Below, piece by piece: positions 1 to 7,431 of a stretch of DNA of 25,205 bases. The stretch's first letter is position 1. Each line of letters opens with the position of its first letter. The notes under the pieces were generated by a model that did no database searches, had not been told where the DNA came from, and saw nothing but the letters and a program-made list of their open reading frames with translations. Made by a program: the position numbers and the translations under genes. The stretch covers positions 1 through 25,205 of the forward strand of contig CAYQFQ010000011.1 in the NCBI GenBank assembly GCA_964416925.1. Reading direction: 5' to 3'. This stretch comes from CAYQFQ01 sp964416925 (lineage in GTDB: Bacteria; Patescibacteriota; Minisyncoccia; Phycocordibacterales; GWA1-40-21).

Positions 1-446
1 CTAGGAGAAATCTTTGCCGCAACAACAGTCAGCACAATATTCAACACTAACGCAACTACCATTTCTGGAGTTTGCGTTTTTTGTTGTTCGGTTAGCTCCC
101 TAATAAACATATTTTTATACAATTCAACAGAACCAAAAACTGTTCCCGCTAAACCAAAATCTGCAAGGAGAGAATACCATGGGCTAGTATCAGATCTAAA
201 AGGATTAAATCCACGGGCGACATCTTTCATTTCTTTATATGCTGATATAAAAGTTTCTTTATCTATATCTTTAAGTCCTGGTATTTTTTCCTTCAAAACA
301 TCAAAATTTTCTGCTATTGTTGAAACAAGTTTTTCAATTTTTTCTTTTAAAGTTTCTTGTGATTTTTCAATTGCTAAATCAAGATCTTCCACTGTTTCTT
401 TACCAGGCTCTTGTATTATAGGATTCTCAAGATTATTATCTCTCAT
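1..446 (-). CDS. Hypothetical membrane protein, 3' end outside window
   Basis: I do not recognise this protein. The frame opens with ATG at 444-446 and stays open to the window edge, giving about 148 residues with no stop. The N-terminal half is charged and helical, rich in Lys and Glu (for example ETLKEKIEKLVSTIAENF), and may form a coiled coil. Two hydrophobic stretches follow: one around WYSLLADFGLAGTVFGSVEL and one around MVVALVLNIVLTVVAAKI at the cut end. A cytoplasmic helical region followed by two membrane segments is the simplest reading. The start codon overlaps the stop of the preceding gene as ATGA, which suggests translational coupling and a shared transcript. Function is unknown. 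Confidence 0.65.
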   Translation of the reverse strand, partial: MRDNNLENPIIQEPGKETVEDLDLAIEKSQETLKEKIEKLVSTIAENFDVLKEKIPGLKDIDKETFISAYKEMKDVARGFNPFRSDTSPWYSLLADFGLAGTVFGSVELYKNMFIRELTEQQKTQTPEMVVALVLNIVLTVVAAKISP

Positions 447-694
447 TGTTTTTTTGTAATAAGATCAGCTATTAATATTTCTATACTATCAGCAATGAAA
501 TTGAGTTGTGTATAATAAGACAAAAGTTCTTCTTTTGAAGCAGTCTTATTTATCTTCTTTTCTCTAAGCTCTAATAATTGTTCTCTAGGCATATTTGTTA
601 TTAATCTAATTAAACACCAACTCTCTAATAATAGTTCAAATTTTACGCTTACATAGCTAATTTGCAAGCCTTCTTTTCCCTTCCCCGTCTCCAA
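443..694 (-). CDS. Small hypothetical protein, start uncertain
   Basis: This is a short open frame of up to 83 codons, unrecognised. Its stop codon overlaps the next gene's start (ATGA at 443-446), the best evidence that it is translated. The longest version starts with TTG at 694, immediately downstream of structured element A. A more native-looking start is the ATG at 592, preceded by an AT-rich leader like those of other genes here; that gives a 49-residue protein starting MPREQLLELREKK. The C-terminal part is predicted helical (YYTQLNFIADSIEILIADLI) and amphipathic. The reading frame is well supported but the N-terminus is not. The gene may be co-transcribed with ndk through element A, since I see no clear terminator between them. 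Confidence 0.5.
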   Translation of the reverse strand: METGKGKEGLQISYVSVKFELLLESWCLIRLITNMPREQLLELREKKINKTASKEELLSYYTQLNFIADSIEILIADLITKKQ

Positions 695-916
695 CCCCAG
701 CAGTAGAGAAATCAGAATTTCTCACTACGGGGTAGGCTTAAAGCGAGGCTTAACTTTTTAAAAACCTTCTTTCTCTTTTCTCTAACATAGAGCGAGGTAT
801 ATCATTTCAAAAGCCTTACGGAAAAATATTTTTAGCAAAAAATGTTTTGAGTAGAGAAAAAGCACTGCGACGGCAGTGCTTTTATCGTGCTTTTGAAATG
901 ATACACCGAGCGGTCT
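690..916 (-). ncRNA. Structured element A (unknown RNA family), copy 1
   Basis: This gene-free stretch follows the ndk stop codon directly and is strongly folded. Plus-strand positions 796-814 pair with 889-907 (18 of 19 positions). Inside that helix are a hairpin at 859-868/873-882 and an A/T hairpin around 823-848 with loop AGCA. Outside it is a hairpin with GTAG 703-706 pairing with CTAC 725-728, AGAAAT with ATTTCT, and loop CAGA, closed by CCCC 695-698 against GGGG 729-732. The conserved block around GGCTTAAAG lies at 733-742. Element B at 10613-10963 has the same plan with different paired bases. Minus-strand orientation is inferred from the neighbouring genes and from the terminator ending copy B. 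It resembles no RNA family I can name. Confidence 0.6.
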
Positions 917-1513
917 TTACTCAAGTATCCCATCCATGTTCACATCATAAAGTATGGATTCTTGTATGAGTTTATAGTTCATTATCTCTTCTGGCTTAAA
1001 CCACAAGTTAATTTCATTTATAGCTTCCTCAACTGAACCAGATGCGTGGATAAGATTTCTTATTGCTCTACCATCTTTGTCTGATATTTGATATGAATCC
1101 AAAACAAAATCTCCTCTGATTGTTCCAACATCTGATGATAATGGTTCTGTCCCTCCTACCATCTTTCTAACAATACCGACAGCATGTGCACCTTGCCAAG
1201 CCATAGTTACAACTGGGCCACTTGTCATATATTTTTTCAAAACACCAAGAACCCTATTACCCACTTCTAATGGATCCATTGAAGGAGGAACCTGACCCTT
1301 TGATTGATATCCTTTTATGGATTTCTCTCCAACCTTTCTTACCCATTCTGGGTCAAGTGTGTAATGTCTTCCTGCCATATCCTCAGTTGGCAAAACCATT
1401 TTCATTGCTACGAGTTTTAAACCTATTCTTTCAAATCTTTTTATAATCTCACCAATAAGTGATCTTTGAACGCCATCAGGTTTTACAATAACAAAAGTTC
1501 TTTCGTTTTTCAT
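917..1513 (-). CDS. ndk: Nucleoside diphosphate kinase
   Basis: Ndk transfers the gamma phosphate of ATP to other nucleoside diphosphates through a phosphohistidine, balancing NTP pools in the cytoplasm. The sequence starts with the family's ERTFVIVKPDGVQR strand and has the active-site segment NLIHASGS with the catalytic His at about residue 156. At 198 residues it is longer than the usual 140-150. The extra length is an insertion of about 25 residues after RHYTLDPEW (residues 50-90, before YMTSGPV) and a C-terminal tail after WFKPEEI. The start is ATG at 1513 after an AT-rich leader with no Shine-Dalgarno sequence. The stop codon abuts element A. Family assignment is secure; the role of the insertion is unknown. 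Confidence 0.95.
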   Translation of the reverse strand: MKNERTFVIVKPDGVQRSLIGEIIKRFERIGLKLVAMKMVLPTEDMAGRHYTLDPEWVRKVGEKSIKGYQSKGQVPPSMDPLEVGNRVLGVLKKYMTSGPVVTMAWQGAHAVGIVRKMVGGTEPLSSDVGTIRGDFVLDSYQISDKDGRAIRNLIHASGSVEEAINEINLWFKPEEIMNYKLIQESILYDVNMDGILE

Positions 1514-1555
1514 ACTAAAAAATTAATGATAAATAATAATAGACCCTATAATATA

Positions 1556-2773
1556 CTATAAAATACTTTTGGGAAGAGGGCTTGGTACGGGCGCTGGTGC
1601 TGGTTCTTTCCTGTACTTCTTCATTATCTCTTCTTCTACTGTGGCACGGTCCCTACCAAATTTAAGATATGAAAGTTCTTTAATCTTATCAAGCAACAAC
1701 TTGTCAGCTCTTGGTGGGAAGAATATCTTTACACTAAATGGTTTTACTGGAGTACCTTTTGATAATATTTTTAAATACGCATTTAGATTTTCTATGTTCA
1801 TCAAGTCTTTTGCTGAAAATACTGGAGCAAATTGTTTTTCTAAATATTCTGAGTCGTCGGGAGATATTCTAAATACAGCCATAGACCCAACGTTACCAAA
1901 GACAGAGTTTTTAATCTTTTCATCAAGCTGAGAAATAAACTGGTGAGCAACAGTAAGACTGAGTTTATATTTTCTTGCTTCAGAAAGAATGGTTGAAATA
2001 GAATCTGTTGTTACGTTTTGGAACTCATCAATGTATAAATAGAATGGTGCTAAATCCTGACCGAATGAATCCACACGAGACAGTGCTGCCATAAGTATTT
2101 TACCCACAACGATAAGACCGACGAGATTTGAGTTAATATCACCAAGTCTTCCCTTAGCTAAGTTCACAAGTAAGATCTTCTTGTTGTCCATAACCTCTCT
2201 AAAATTAAAAGAAGATTTTTCTTGGGCTATGATAGGTCGCATTATTTCATTTGCAAGGAAGACATCAAATTTTGATGTGATGTAAGGAACGATGTTTGCA
2301 AGCGATGCTTCTCCTCCAGCCTTTTCCGCGACCTCTCTCCAAAACTGCACAACGACAGGATTTTTACATCTTGATAATTTCAACTCACGAAACTTCTTGT
2401 CCGCCATAACTCTAGAAACGTCCAGTAATGTACAACCAGTTTCTGGGTCCTCCACAACAAGCATTGTCGAGTTTCTAAAATATTGTTCAAACATAGGTCC
2501 CATAGATTCTGGACTCCCTTTTGCATAGAGCTTTTGAAAAATACTAAAGAGTTCATTCACAACGAATGTTTTCTGTTCTGGAAAACGAGGATCATATTCA
2601 AGCATGTTAAGACCCATTGGCCTTTCGGTGTGACCTGGATCAAAATATATAACATCATCATATCTCTCCTTTGGAACGTAGGATAATACATCTTGTATAT
2701 CAGAACCGTGAGGATCAATCATACAAACACCCTCACCGTTAAGGATATCTTGTCTAATCATATTCTTTAACAT
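1556..2773 (-). CDS. VirD4/TraG-like secretion ATPase, C-terminal part (frameshifted)
   Basis: This is the C-terminal motor domain of a type IV secretion/coupling-type ATPase of the HerA/VirD4/TraG group. It has the MIDPHG segment after the P-loop, a Walker B-like IDEFQN, and the AHQFISQL segment seen in TraG/VirD4 C-terminal domains. The first ATG in this frame (2773) is already past the P-loop. The frame is open upstream to about 2842 and there encodes DDRLRHFYVIGQTGTGKTT, a perfect Walker A, but without a start codon. The N-terminal part of the same protein is in the neighbouring frame (2800-4338). Adding one G to the GG at 2830-2831 (CC on the plus strand) would fuse them into about 930 residues. 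The tail is Pro-rich. Likely job: DNA or protein transfer, or pilus powering. Confidence 0.85.
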   Translation of the reverse strand: MLKNMIRQDILNGEGVCMIDPHGSDIQDVLSYVPKERYDDVIYFDPGHTERPMGLNMLEYDPRFPEQKTFVVNELFSIFQKLYAKGSPESMGPMFEQYFRNSTMLVVEDPETGCTLLDVSRVMADKKFRELKLSRCKNPVVVQFWREVAEKAGGEASLANIVPYITSKFDVFLANEIMRPIIAQEKSSFNFREVMDNKKILLVNLAKGRLGDINSNLVGLIVVGKILMAALSRVDSFGQDLAPFYLYIDEFQNVTTDSISTILSEARKYKLSLTVAHQFISQLDEKIKNSVFGNVGSMAVFRISPDDSEYLEKQFAPVFSAKDLMNIENLNAYLKILSKGTPVKPFSVKIFFPPRADKLLLDKIKELSYLKFGRDRATVEEEIMKKYRKEPAPAPVPSPLPKSIL

Positions 2774-2799
2774 TGTTGTTTTACCAGTACCCGTTTGCC

Positions 2800-4338
2800 C
2801 TATAACATAAAAGTGTCTAAGTCTGTCATCCTGATTTCGGTAGAAACATTTCTATGAATATTTGTACCAAGAATAACTCCCTCAGTAGGCATATCAAGAG
2901 GTGCTGGAGCACTAACTGCTTTTGTTTGTTTCAACTGCGCAGCAGACTGTATTTCTGATTCAGGAAGATGCATCAAAGTGGTTAATTCTTTTAAGTTAAG
3001 TGGTAATATTTCTGCTTCATCAAAAAGCCTGAAAGAATAATTTCTGTATCCCTTTACCAACTCTCTACCACTAAGCCTTTTAAACTTGAACTTATTACCT
3101 GTAGAATTCTCAAATTGATTAAAGGCAGATTCTATCTCTGACATAATAGAAGCAGACCTCTCAACTGTTTCTCCAGATGTAATTATTCTTATGTTTACTT
3201 TTGCTATCGGGCTAGATATTTTATTTCTAATATTCTCAATAACACTCTGATCTGGTTGTTTATCTTTATCTTTATCCTCATCTTTTTTCTTGCTACTTGA
3301 TGAAAGTTCTTTACCAATGTTTTTTATTTCATTCCAAATAGATGACTCCACTTTTTCCCAAGCTTCTTTTAACTTCTTGCCTTTCTCCACGTCAGTTAAA
3401 ACTCTCTTATAAAGCTTATTATATTCTTCTCCTGCCGGTCTTACTAATATCTGAATACAAGCACCCTCTGTATCCTTGCCTATTTTTGAAAAGCTATTTA
3501 AGATAATATTTAGAGGATCATAATCGTACTGCTCATAAGTCTTGATAGTCAAAGCTTCTTTATTTTCTAATTCTAAAATAGAGATCAAAGACTCACCTTC
3601 TCCATTGAAGACATTATAATCATCTGTCTTTTCAAAGACTCTTGCCTCGGGGAAAACTGACATAAGTTGTTTTTCAAATAAATCTTTCTTTTTATCTGGG
3701 ACGGCAAAATAAAAAACAAATTCATCGCTGTGGATTGAGTTGGCTAATTCAAAAGAAAAATAGCCTGAGTTTTGTTCTTCAATCGAAAGCATACCAGCAT
3801 AAAATTGCTCCATTTTAGAAACAAGCTCTTTCAAGGGTCTTTGTCTATTTTCATCACTCTTTGAATCTGGTAGAGATACTTCAAACAATGTCATCTTTAA
3901 TGCTTTAAAGACCGGACTCTTTTCATCCATTCCAGGGAATGTGAAGCCCGCTTTAATATACTGAATTAAAAATCTGTGAAAATCATCATTTATGTGGGGG
4001 TCTTTAAGTTGTTCGACAATAGACAAAGTATTCATTAATCCTTTTTCGTGTAAGACGACAACAAGCTCCTCCATTTTTCTATCGTGTGTTTCCGGAGACA
4101 GGGAAAGAACTATCGCCTCAGACTGATTCTTAGTTATTGCATAATCTTTATCTAAGACTTCTGTCGGAGCAGACTTCTTATATTCGTGCAATTTTTCACT
4201 GACTATTTTTTCAAGGTTTGCGTCATTGCCATTATCTATCATCTCTTTCTCTCTCTTTGCCACCTCGACACGCAAATAATCCAACTCTTCTTGTGGAGTT
4301 TTAAATTTCTGTTCACTTCCTATTCCTATACCTTCCAT
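2800..4338 (-). CDS. VirD4/TraG-like secretion ATPase, N-terminal part (frameshifted)
   Basis: This is the N-terminal portion of the protein whose motor domain lies downstream in another frame. It holds a helical start (TPQEELDYLRVEVAKREKEM), then the alpha/beta region that precedes the ATPase in parcubacterial homologues (LFEVSLP, FELANSIHSDEFVFYFAVP, YDYDPLNIILNSFSK), a charged low-complexity stretch (KKKDEDKDKDKQPDQ) and GVILGTNIHRNVSTEIR. After that the frame reads nine unrelated residues and stops, whereas the family would continue into the P-loop. I place the start at the ATG at 4338 (MEGIG) rather than 4353, because a TATAAT box at 4345-4350 falls between them, making 4338 a probable leaderless start. 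Whether the break is real or a sequencing error cannot be settled here. Confidence 0.8.
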   Translation of the reverse strand: MEGIGIGSEQKFKTPQEELDYLRVEVAKREKEMIDNGNDANLEKIVSEKLHEYKKSAPTEVLDKDYAITKNQSEAIVLSLSPETHDRKMEELVVVLHEKGLMNTLSIVEQLKDPHINDDFHRFLIQYIKAGFTFPGMDEKSPVFKALKMTLFEVSLPDSKSDENRQRPLKELVSKMEQFYAGMLSIEEQNSGYFSFELANSIHSDEFVFYFAVPDKKKDLFEKQLMSVFPEARVFEKTDDYNVFNGEGESLISILELENKEALTIKTYEQYDYDPLNIILNSFSKIGKDTEGACIQILVRPAGEEYNKLYKRVLTDVEKGKKLKEAWEKVESSIWNEIKNIGKELSSSSKKKDEDKDKDKQPDQSVIENIRNKISSPIAKVNIRIITSGETVERSASIMSEIESAFNQFENSTGNKFKFKRLSGRELVKGYRNYSFRLFDEAEILPLNLKELTTLMHLPESEIQSAAQLKQTKAVSAPAPLDMPTEGVILGTNIHRNVSTEIRMTDLDTFML

Positions 4339-4344
4339 GCAGAT

Positions 4345-4373
4345 ATTATACATTTAAAAACATACCAAAACAA
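4345..4373 (-). promoter_or_regulatory. Promoter of the secretion ATPase gene, likely leaderless
   Basis: On the minus strand TTGTTT (4368-4373) and TATAAT (4345-4350) are separated by 17 bases. The expected transcription start, seven bases after the -10 box, is the A of the ATG at 4338, so the mRNA would begin at the start codon. The -35 box lies inside the left arm of the inverted repeat described at 4365-4595. Confidence 0.6.
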
Positions 4374-4595
4374 CTTTATATTATAAAGAACCTCGCACCA
4401 AAGGTGACGAGGTATTTGTGCGACCTAATTTTCTTGAGCGAAGCGATTAGAAAATGGAAGTGCCATTGTGGTGCGAACCTGGGTGTTCTTTGTTGCAGAA
4501 GTGTGAGCTCCGCTCACTCAAAAACAATCTGCGCTCATTCATCCCCCAGGCTGTGCCACGGGGTATTCTGAACGCTTGCAATAAAGTTGTTTGGG
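4365..4595 (-). other. Structured intergenic region with long inverted terminal arms
   Basis: The 230 bases between map and the secretion gene contain no gene but fold extensively. The outer arms 4365-4379 and 4581-4595 are inverted repeats (14 of 15). Inside are GTGAGC/GCTCAC (4503-4508, 4512-4517), GCAGA/TCTGC (4495-4499, 4528-4532), CCTGGG/CCCAGG (4478-4483, 4545-4550) and CCTCG-CACC/GGTG-CGAGG (4391-4412). A rival hairpin, CCCC-A-GGC/GCC-AC-GGGG (4544-4563), uses the same bases as CCCAGG, so the two folds exclude each other. It could be a 3' UTR structure of map, a small RNA or a decayed mobile element. Strand is inferred from the terminator-like hairpin at its minus-strand end. Confidence 0.45.
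4380..4412 (-). terminator. Probable terminator of the adk-map transcript
   Basis: The hairpin CCTCG-CACC / GGTG-A-CGAGG (4391-4412) has a three-base loop and one bulge. On the minus strand it is followed by TTCTTTATAAT, a moderately U-rich tail. It sits between map and the next gene's promoter, as a terminator should. The T tract is imperfect. Confidence 0.45.
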
Positions 4596-4623
4596 ATCTC
4601 TTTTAAATATAAAAAACAGATAA

Positions 4624-5388
4624 TTAAGCTGTTAGTATTTCAGCTCCATTTTCTGTAACTACCACAGTATGTTCAAAATGTGCACTTCTACCGGAATCTT
4701 TTGTTCTGTATGTATATCCATCTTTATCAAGTTTTATTGATTCTGTACCCTCATTAAACATTGGCTCTATGGCTATTACCATTCCTGCCTTAAGTTTAAT
4801 ACCTTTCCCCTTCTCTCCATAATTTGGAACATAAGGATCTTCATGTACTTTATAGCCTACGCCATGACCACAAAGTTCTCTTACAACCCCATATCCTTTT
4901 TCTTTAGCAAGAGACTCAATAGCAAATCCAACGTCACCCAATCTCTGTCCTTCTCTCACTTTTTTTATTCCCGCATGAAGAGCTTTCTTTGTTGTTTCCA
5001 TTAAAATCAACGCTTTGTCATCTACACTACCCACTGGAAAAGTAACAGCAGAGTCCGTGATAAGTCCATTATGAACTAACCCCATATCAATAGAAACTAT
5101 TTCTCCTTCTTTCAGAACTCTATTTTCTTGCGGAATTCCATGGACAACTTCATCATCAATAGAAATACAAATAGATGCTGGATAAGGTTTATCCGCTCCA
5201 TAAGGTCTGTAATTTAAAAACGCAGGCTTATCTCCTTTTTCTTCGGCTAGTTTAAAAGCAAGCTCATCTAGACTCTGAGTAGTCACCCCTGGTAAAACTT
5301 TCTTACCGAGTTCGGCTAATATAAAAGCCAAGCGTTTTCCACCTTCTCGAAGCTTTTCTATATCTTCTTTTGTCTTGATTGTTATCAC
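4624..5388 (-). CDS. map: Methionine aminopeptidase, type I
   Basis: Map removes the N-terminal methionine from new proteins in the cytoplasm; it is a metallopeptidase of family M24A. At 254 residues it has the usual length. All expected metal ligands are visible: Asp in SIDMG, Asp in ITDSAV, His in GHGVGYKVHEDP, Glu in AIEPMF and Glu in FEHTVVV. The substrate-side His in VVHGIP is also present. The gene starts with ATG at 5388, 35 bases after the adk stop, and is probably transcribed with it. In many bacteria infA, rpmJ and rpsM follow map; here they are absent and a structured intergenic region follows. Confidence 0.96.
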   Translation of the reverse strand: MITIKTKEDIEKLREGGKRLAFILAELGKKVLPGVTTQSLDELAFKLAEEKGDKPAFLNYRPYGADKPYPASICISIDDEVVHGIPQENRVLKEGEIVSIDMGLVHNGLITDSAVTFPVGSVDDKALILMETTKKALHAGIKKVREGQRLGDVGFAIESLAKEKGYGVVRELCGHGVGYKVHEDPYVPNYGEKGKGIKLKAGMVIAIEPMFNEGTESIKLDKDGYTYRTKDSGRSAHFEHTVVVTENGAEILTA

Positions 5389-5423
5389 AAATCAAATACT
5401 ACGCCTTTCTATCTTTTTTTCAA

Positions 5424-6023
5424 CTAAAAAGCTTTTTTGAGTACTTCTTGAAAAACCTGTTCAATAGTTTGTTCTCCATTAATATCAACAAATTTATAGA
5501 AAGAATCATTCTTGAACAATTCTATAGTCGTAGGAAGTATTTCATTATCAAACCAATTCATTCTATTATTTATACCTTCTGGAGTGTCGTCCTTTCTACC
5601 CCTAGCTGTCAATCTGTCCTCAGCCCATTTTCTAGTAACATTAATATAGATAACTGTTGGATTAGACGCTTTATAAAATTTCAAAACAGAATCTAGAACA
5701 TTGGCCTCTATTACCTTCCTAGGGCAACCATCAAAAACCACATTTTCTTCGCCCGTATAGTTTTCCATCAAAAAGTTGCTCCACAAACCAATAACAATTC
5801 CTTCCGGCATTAAGCCTCCAGTCTCAACAATTTCCTTTGTTAGTTTCTGGGTGTAAGTCTCGGGACCTTTCAAAAGTTTTCTGAAAAATGCCCCCGTTTC
5901 AATATGAAGTATCTTTCTATCCTTATCGTCCTCTGCCAGTTTCTTGAGAAGTAATTCGACTTGAGTTCCCTTTCCACATCCTGAACGGCCTACAAATATA
6001 AATGTTTTTTCTTTTTTATCCAT
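5424..6023 (-). CDS. adk: Adenylate kinase (nucleoside monophosphate kinase)
   Basis: Adk interconverts AMP, ADP and ATP. The P-loop is VGRSGCGKGTQ near the N-terminus, the AMP-site FDGCPRK is near residue 100, and RLTARGRKDDTPEGINNR carries the LID/NMP arginines. At 199 residues it has a short LID with no Cys4 zinc site. The position after secY and before map is the classic spc-operon arrangement, but here a strong hairpin terminator and a separate extended -10 promoter divide it from secY. The start is the ATG at 6023, with an AT-rich leader and no Shine-Dalgarno sequence. FDGCPR in place of the common FDGFPR is a minor deviation. Confidence 0.92.
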   Translation of the reverse strand: MDKKEKTFIFVGRSGCGKGTQVELLLKKLAEDDKDRKILHIETGAFFRKLLKGPETYTQKLTKEIVETGGLMPEGIVIGLWSNFLMENYTGEENVVFDGCPRKVIEANVLDSVLKFYKASNPTVIYINVTRKWAEDRLTARGRKDDTPEGINNRMNWFDNEILPTTIELFKNDSFYKFVDINGEQTIEQVFQEVLKKAF

Positions 6024-6051
6024 GTTATTTTTATTTATTAATTACCACAGG

Positions 6052-6060
6052 ATTATATCA
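6052..6060 (-). promoter_or_regulatory. Extended -10 promoter for adk-map
   Basis: TGATATAAT on the minus strand is a perfect extended -10 element. No good -35 box is visible at 17 bases. It lies between the secY terminator and the adk start, leaving a leader of roughly 20 bases. Confidence 0.55.
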
Positions 6061-6084
6061 TCAAGGTGTATAAAAAGGAACTAG

Positions 6085-6117
6085 AAAAGGAGGTTTCGCT
6101 CCGCGAAACCTCCTTTT
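6085..6117. terminator. Strong bidirectional terminator after secY
   Basis: A 14-bp perfect stem (6085-6098 with 6104-6117) has loop CTCCG and is flanked by A and T runs, so it can work on both strands. It ends the rpsN-to-secY transcript and separates it from adk. Confidence 0.85.
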
Positions 6118-6155
6118 TAATTCCTTGTACTTATACTATCCCCATATACTATTAA

Positions 6156-7427
6156 TTAGTACTCCCTCATTGAGATTTGTGCTTCGATTTTCTTGATTAG
6201 ATCTATAACAACAGAAACTACAATCAGGAGTGCCGTACCACCAAGTGCGATTGAATCAATTCCTGTAACTCCTTTCACAATCATAGGTAACACAGCGATA
6301 AGACCCAAAAATATAGCCCCAACCAATGTTATTCTTGTTAGAACTTTAGATAAGAAGTCTGCGGTTGATTGACCTGGTCTCACTCCAGGAATAAAGGCCC
6401 CACTCTTCTGTAAGTTCTCAGATATCGTATGTGGATCAAAATTAACTGCAGTATAAAAATATGTAAACAAAAATACGAGAAGAAAATAAGAGATACCGTA
6501 AACCCAGTTGTTTGATAAGAATGTCGTTATGTTCTCGGAAATATTTTTAACAGTTTCATTTGTTGCTGCTCCAGCCAAGAATTGAAATAACATCTGGGGT
6601 AAAAGTAATATTGAGACTCCAAAAATAATTGGAATAACTCCAGCTTGATTTACTCTTAGTGGGAGATATGTAGAAACTCCACCGTAAACCTTTGCACCTC
6701 TTACTCTCTTAGCATAAGTTATTGGAATTGGTCTTTCTGCTTCTGTAATGAAAACAACTGCATAAATAACTAGAAGTGAAACTACAGCAAATGCCAAGTA
6801 CATTGGTATTTCAGCTACATTTCTTTGTAGATAAAATTGAGTCAAGACAGTAGGAAGTGAAGCTACGATACCTGCAAAAATAATAAGTGAGGTTCCGTTA
6901 CCGATTCCAAACTCTGTCATAATCTCTCCGAGCCACATCATGAACAAAGCACCAGCGGTTACAATAACAACGTTGGTTGCCAAATCAATTGATGTCATAT
7001 TACCGAGAACACCAGATTTTCCTAAAAGTGCGAGGAGTCCAAATCCTTGTGCTAAAGCAATCGGAACAGTAAGTAATCTTGAATATTGTGAAAACTTTTT
7101 TCTGCCAGCCTCGCCCTCTTCCTGGTACATCTGTTTAAACTTAGGAAATATCATGGTCAAAAGTTGCATGATAATAGAAGAATTAATATAAGGTCCAACT
7201 CCAAGCATTACGATTGAAAGCTTACTCATACCTCCTCCTGAAAACATGTTTAAAAAACCAAAAAACTGGTTTCCACTAAAAAAAGCATTCAATTTTTCAA
7301 TATCAATACCAGGAATAGGAACGGCAGAAAGAAGCCTAAACGCAATCAAAGCTCCTGCTATAAACAGCAATCTGTTTCTAAGAGATTTATCCTGGAAAAC
7401 CAATTTTAATTTTCCTAAAAAGTTCAT
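6156..7427 (-). CDS. secY: Protein translocase subunit SecY
   Basis: SecY is the channel subunit of the SecYEG translocon in the cytoplasmic membrane, exporting and inserting proteins such as the secreted proteins encoded later in this window. The 423-residue sequence has the family signatures: the N-terminal RNRLLFIAGALIAFRLLSAVPIPGI helix region, the plug region FSGGGMSKLSIVMLGVGPYI, and ITEAERPIPITYAKRVRG before the large cytoplasmic loop. About ten hydrophobic segments are visible, as expected. It starts with ATG at 7427, four bases after the rplO stop, so it belongs to the same operon. A strong terminator follows. Confidence 0.97.
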   Translation of the reverse strand: MNFLGKLKLVFQDKSLRNRLLFIAGALIAFRLLSAVPIPGIDIEKLNAFFSGNQFFGFLNMFSGGGMSKLSIVMLGVGPYINSSIIMQLLTMIFPKFKQMYQEEGEAGRKKFSQYSRLLTVPIALAQGFGLLALLGKSGVLGNMTSIDLATNVVIVTAGALFMMWLGEIMTEFGIGNGTSLIIFAGIVASLPTVLTQFYLQRNVAEIPMYLAFAVVSLLVIYAVVFITEAERPIPITYAKRVRGAKVYGGVSTYLPLRVNQAGVIPIIFGVSILLLPQMLFQFLAGAATNETVKNISENITTFLSNNWVYGISYFLLVFLFTYFYTAVNFDPHTISENLQKSGAFIPGVRPGQSTADFLSKVLTRITLVGAIFLGLIAVLPMIVKGVTGIDSIALGGTALLIVVSVVIDLIKKIEAQISMREY

Positions 7428-7431
7428 ATAA

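Noticed and set aside
690..916. Group I or group II intron, or retron RNA, as identity of elements A and B
   Set aside because: No domain V-like or P/Q/R/S core motifs were found on either strand, there is no reverse transcriptase or homing endonuclease in the window, and the elements lie after stop codons rather than inside genes.
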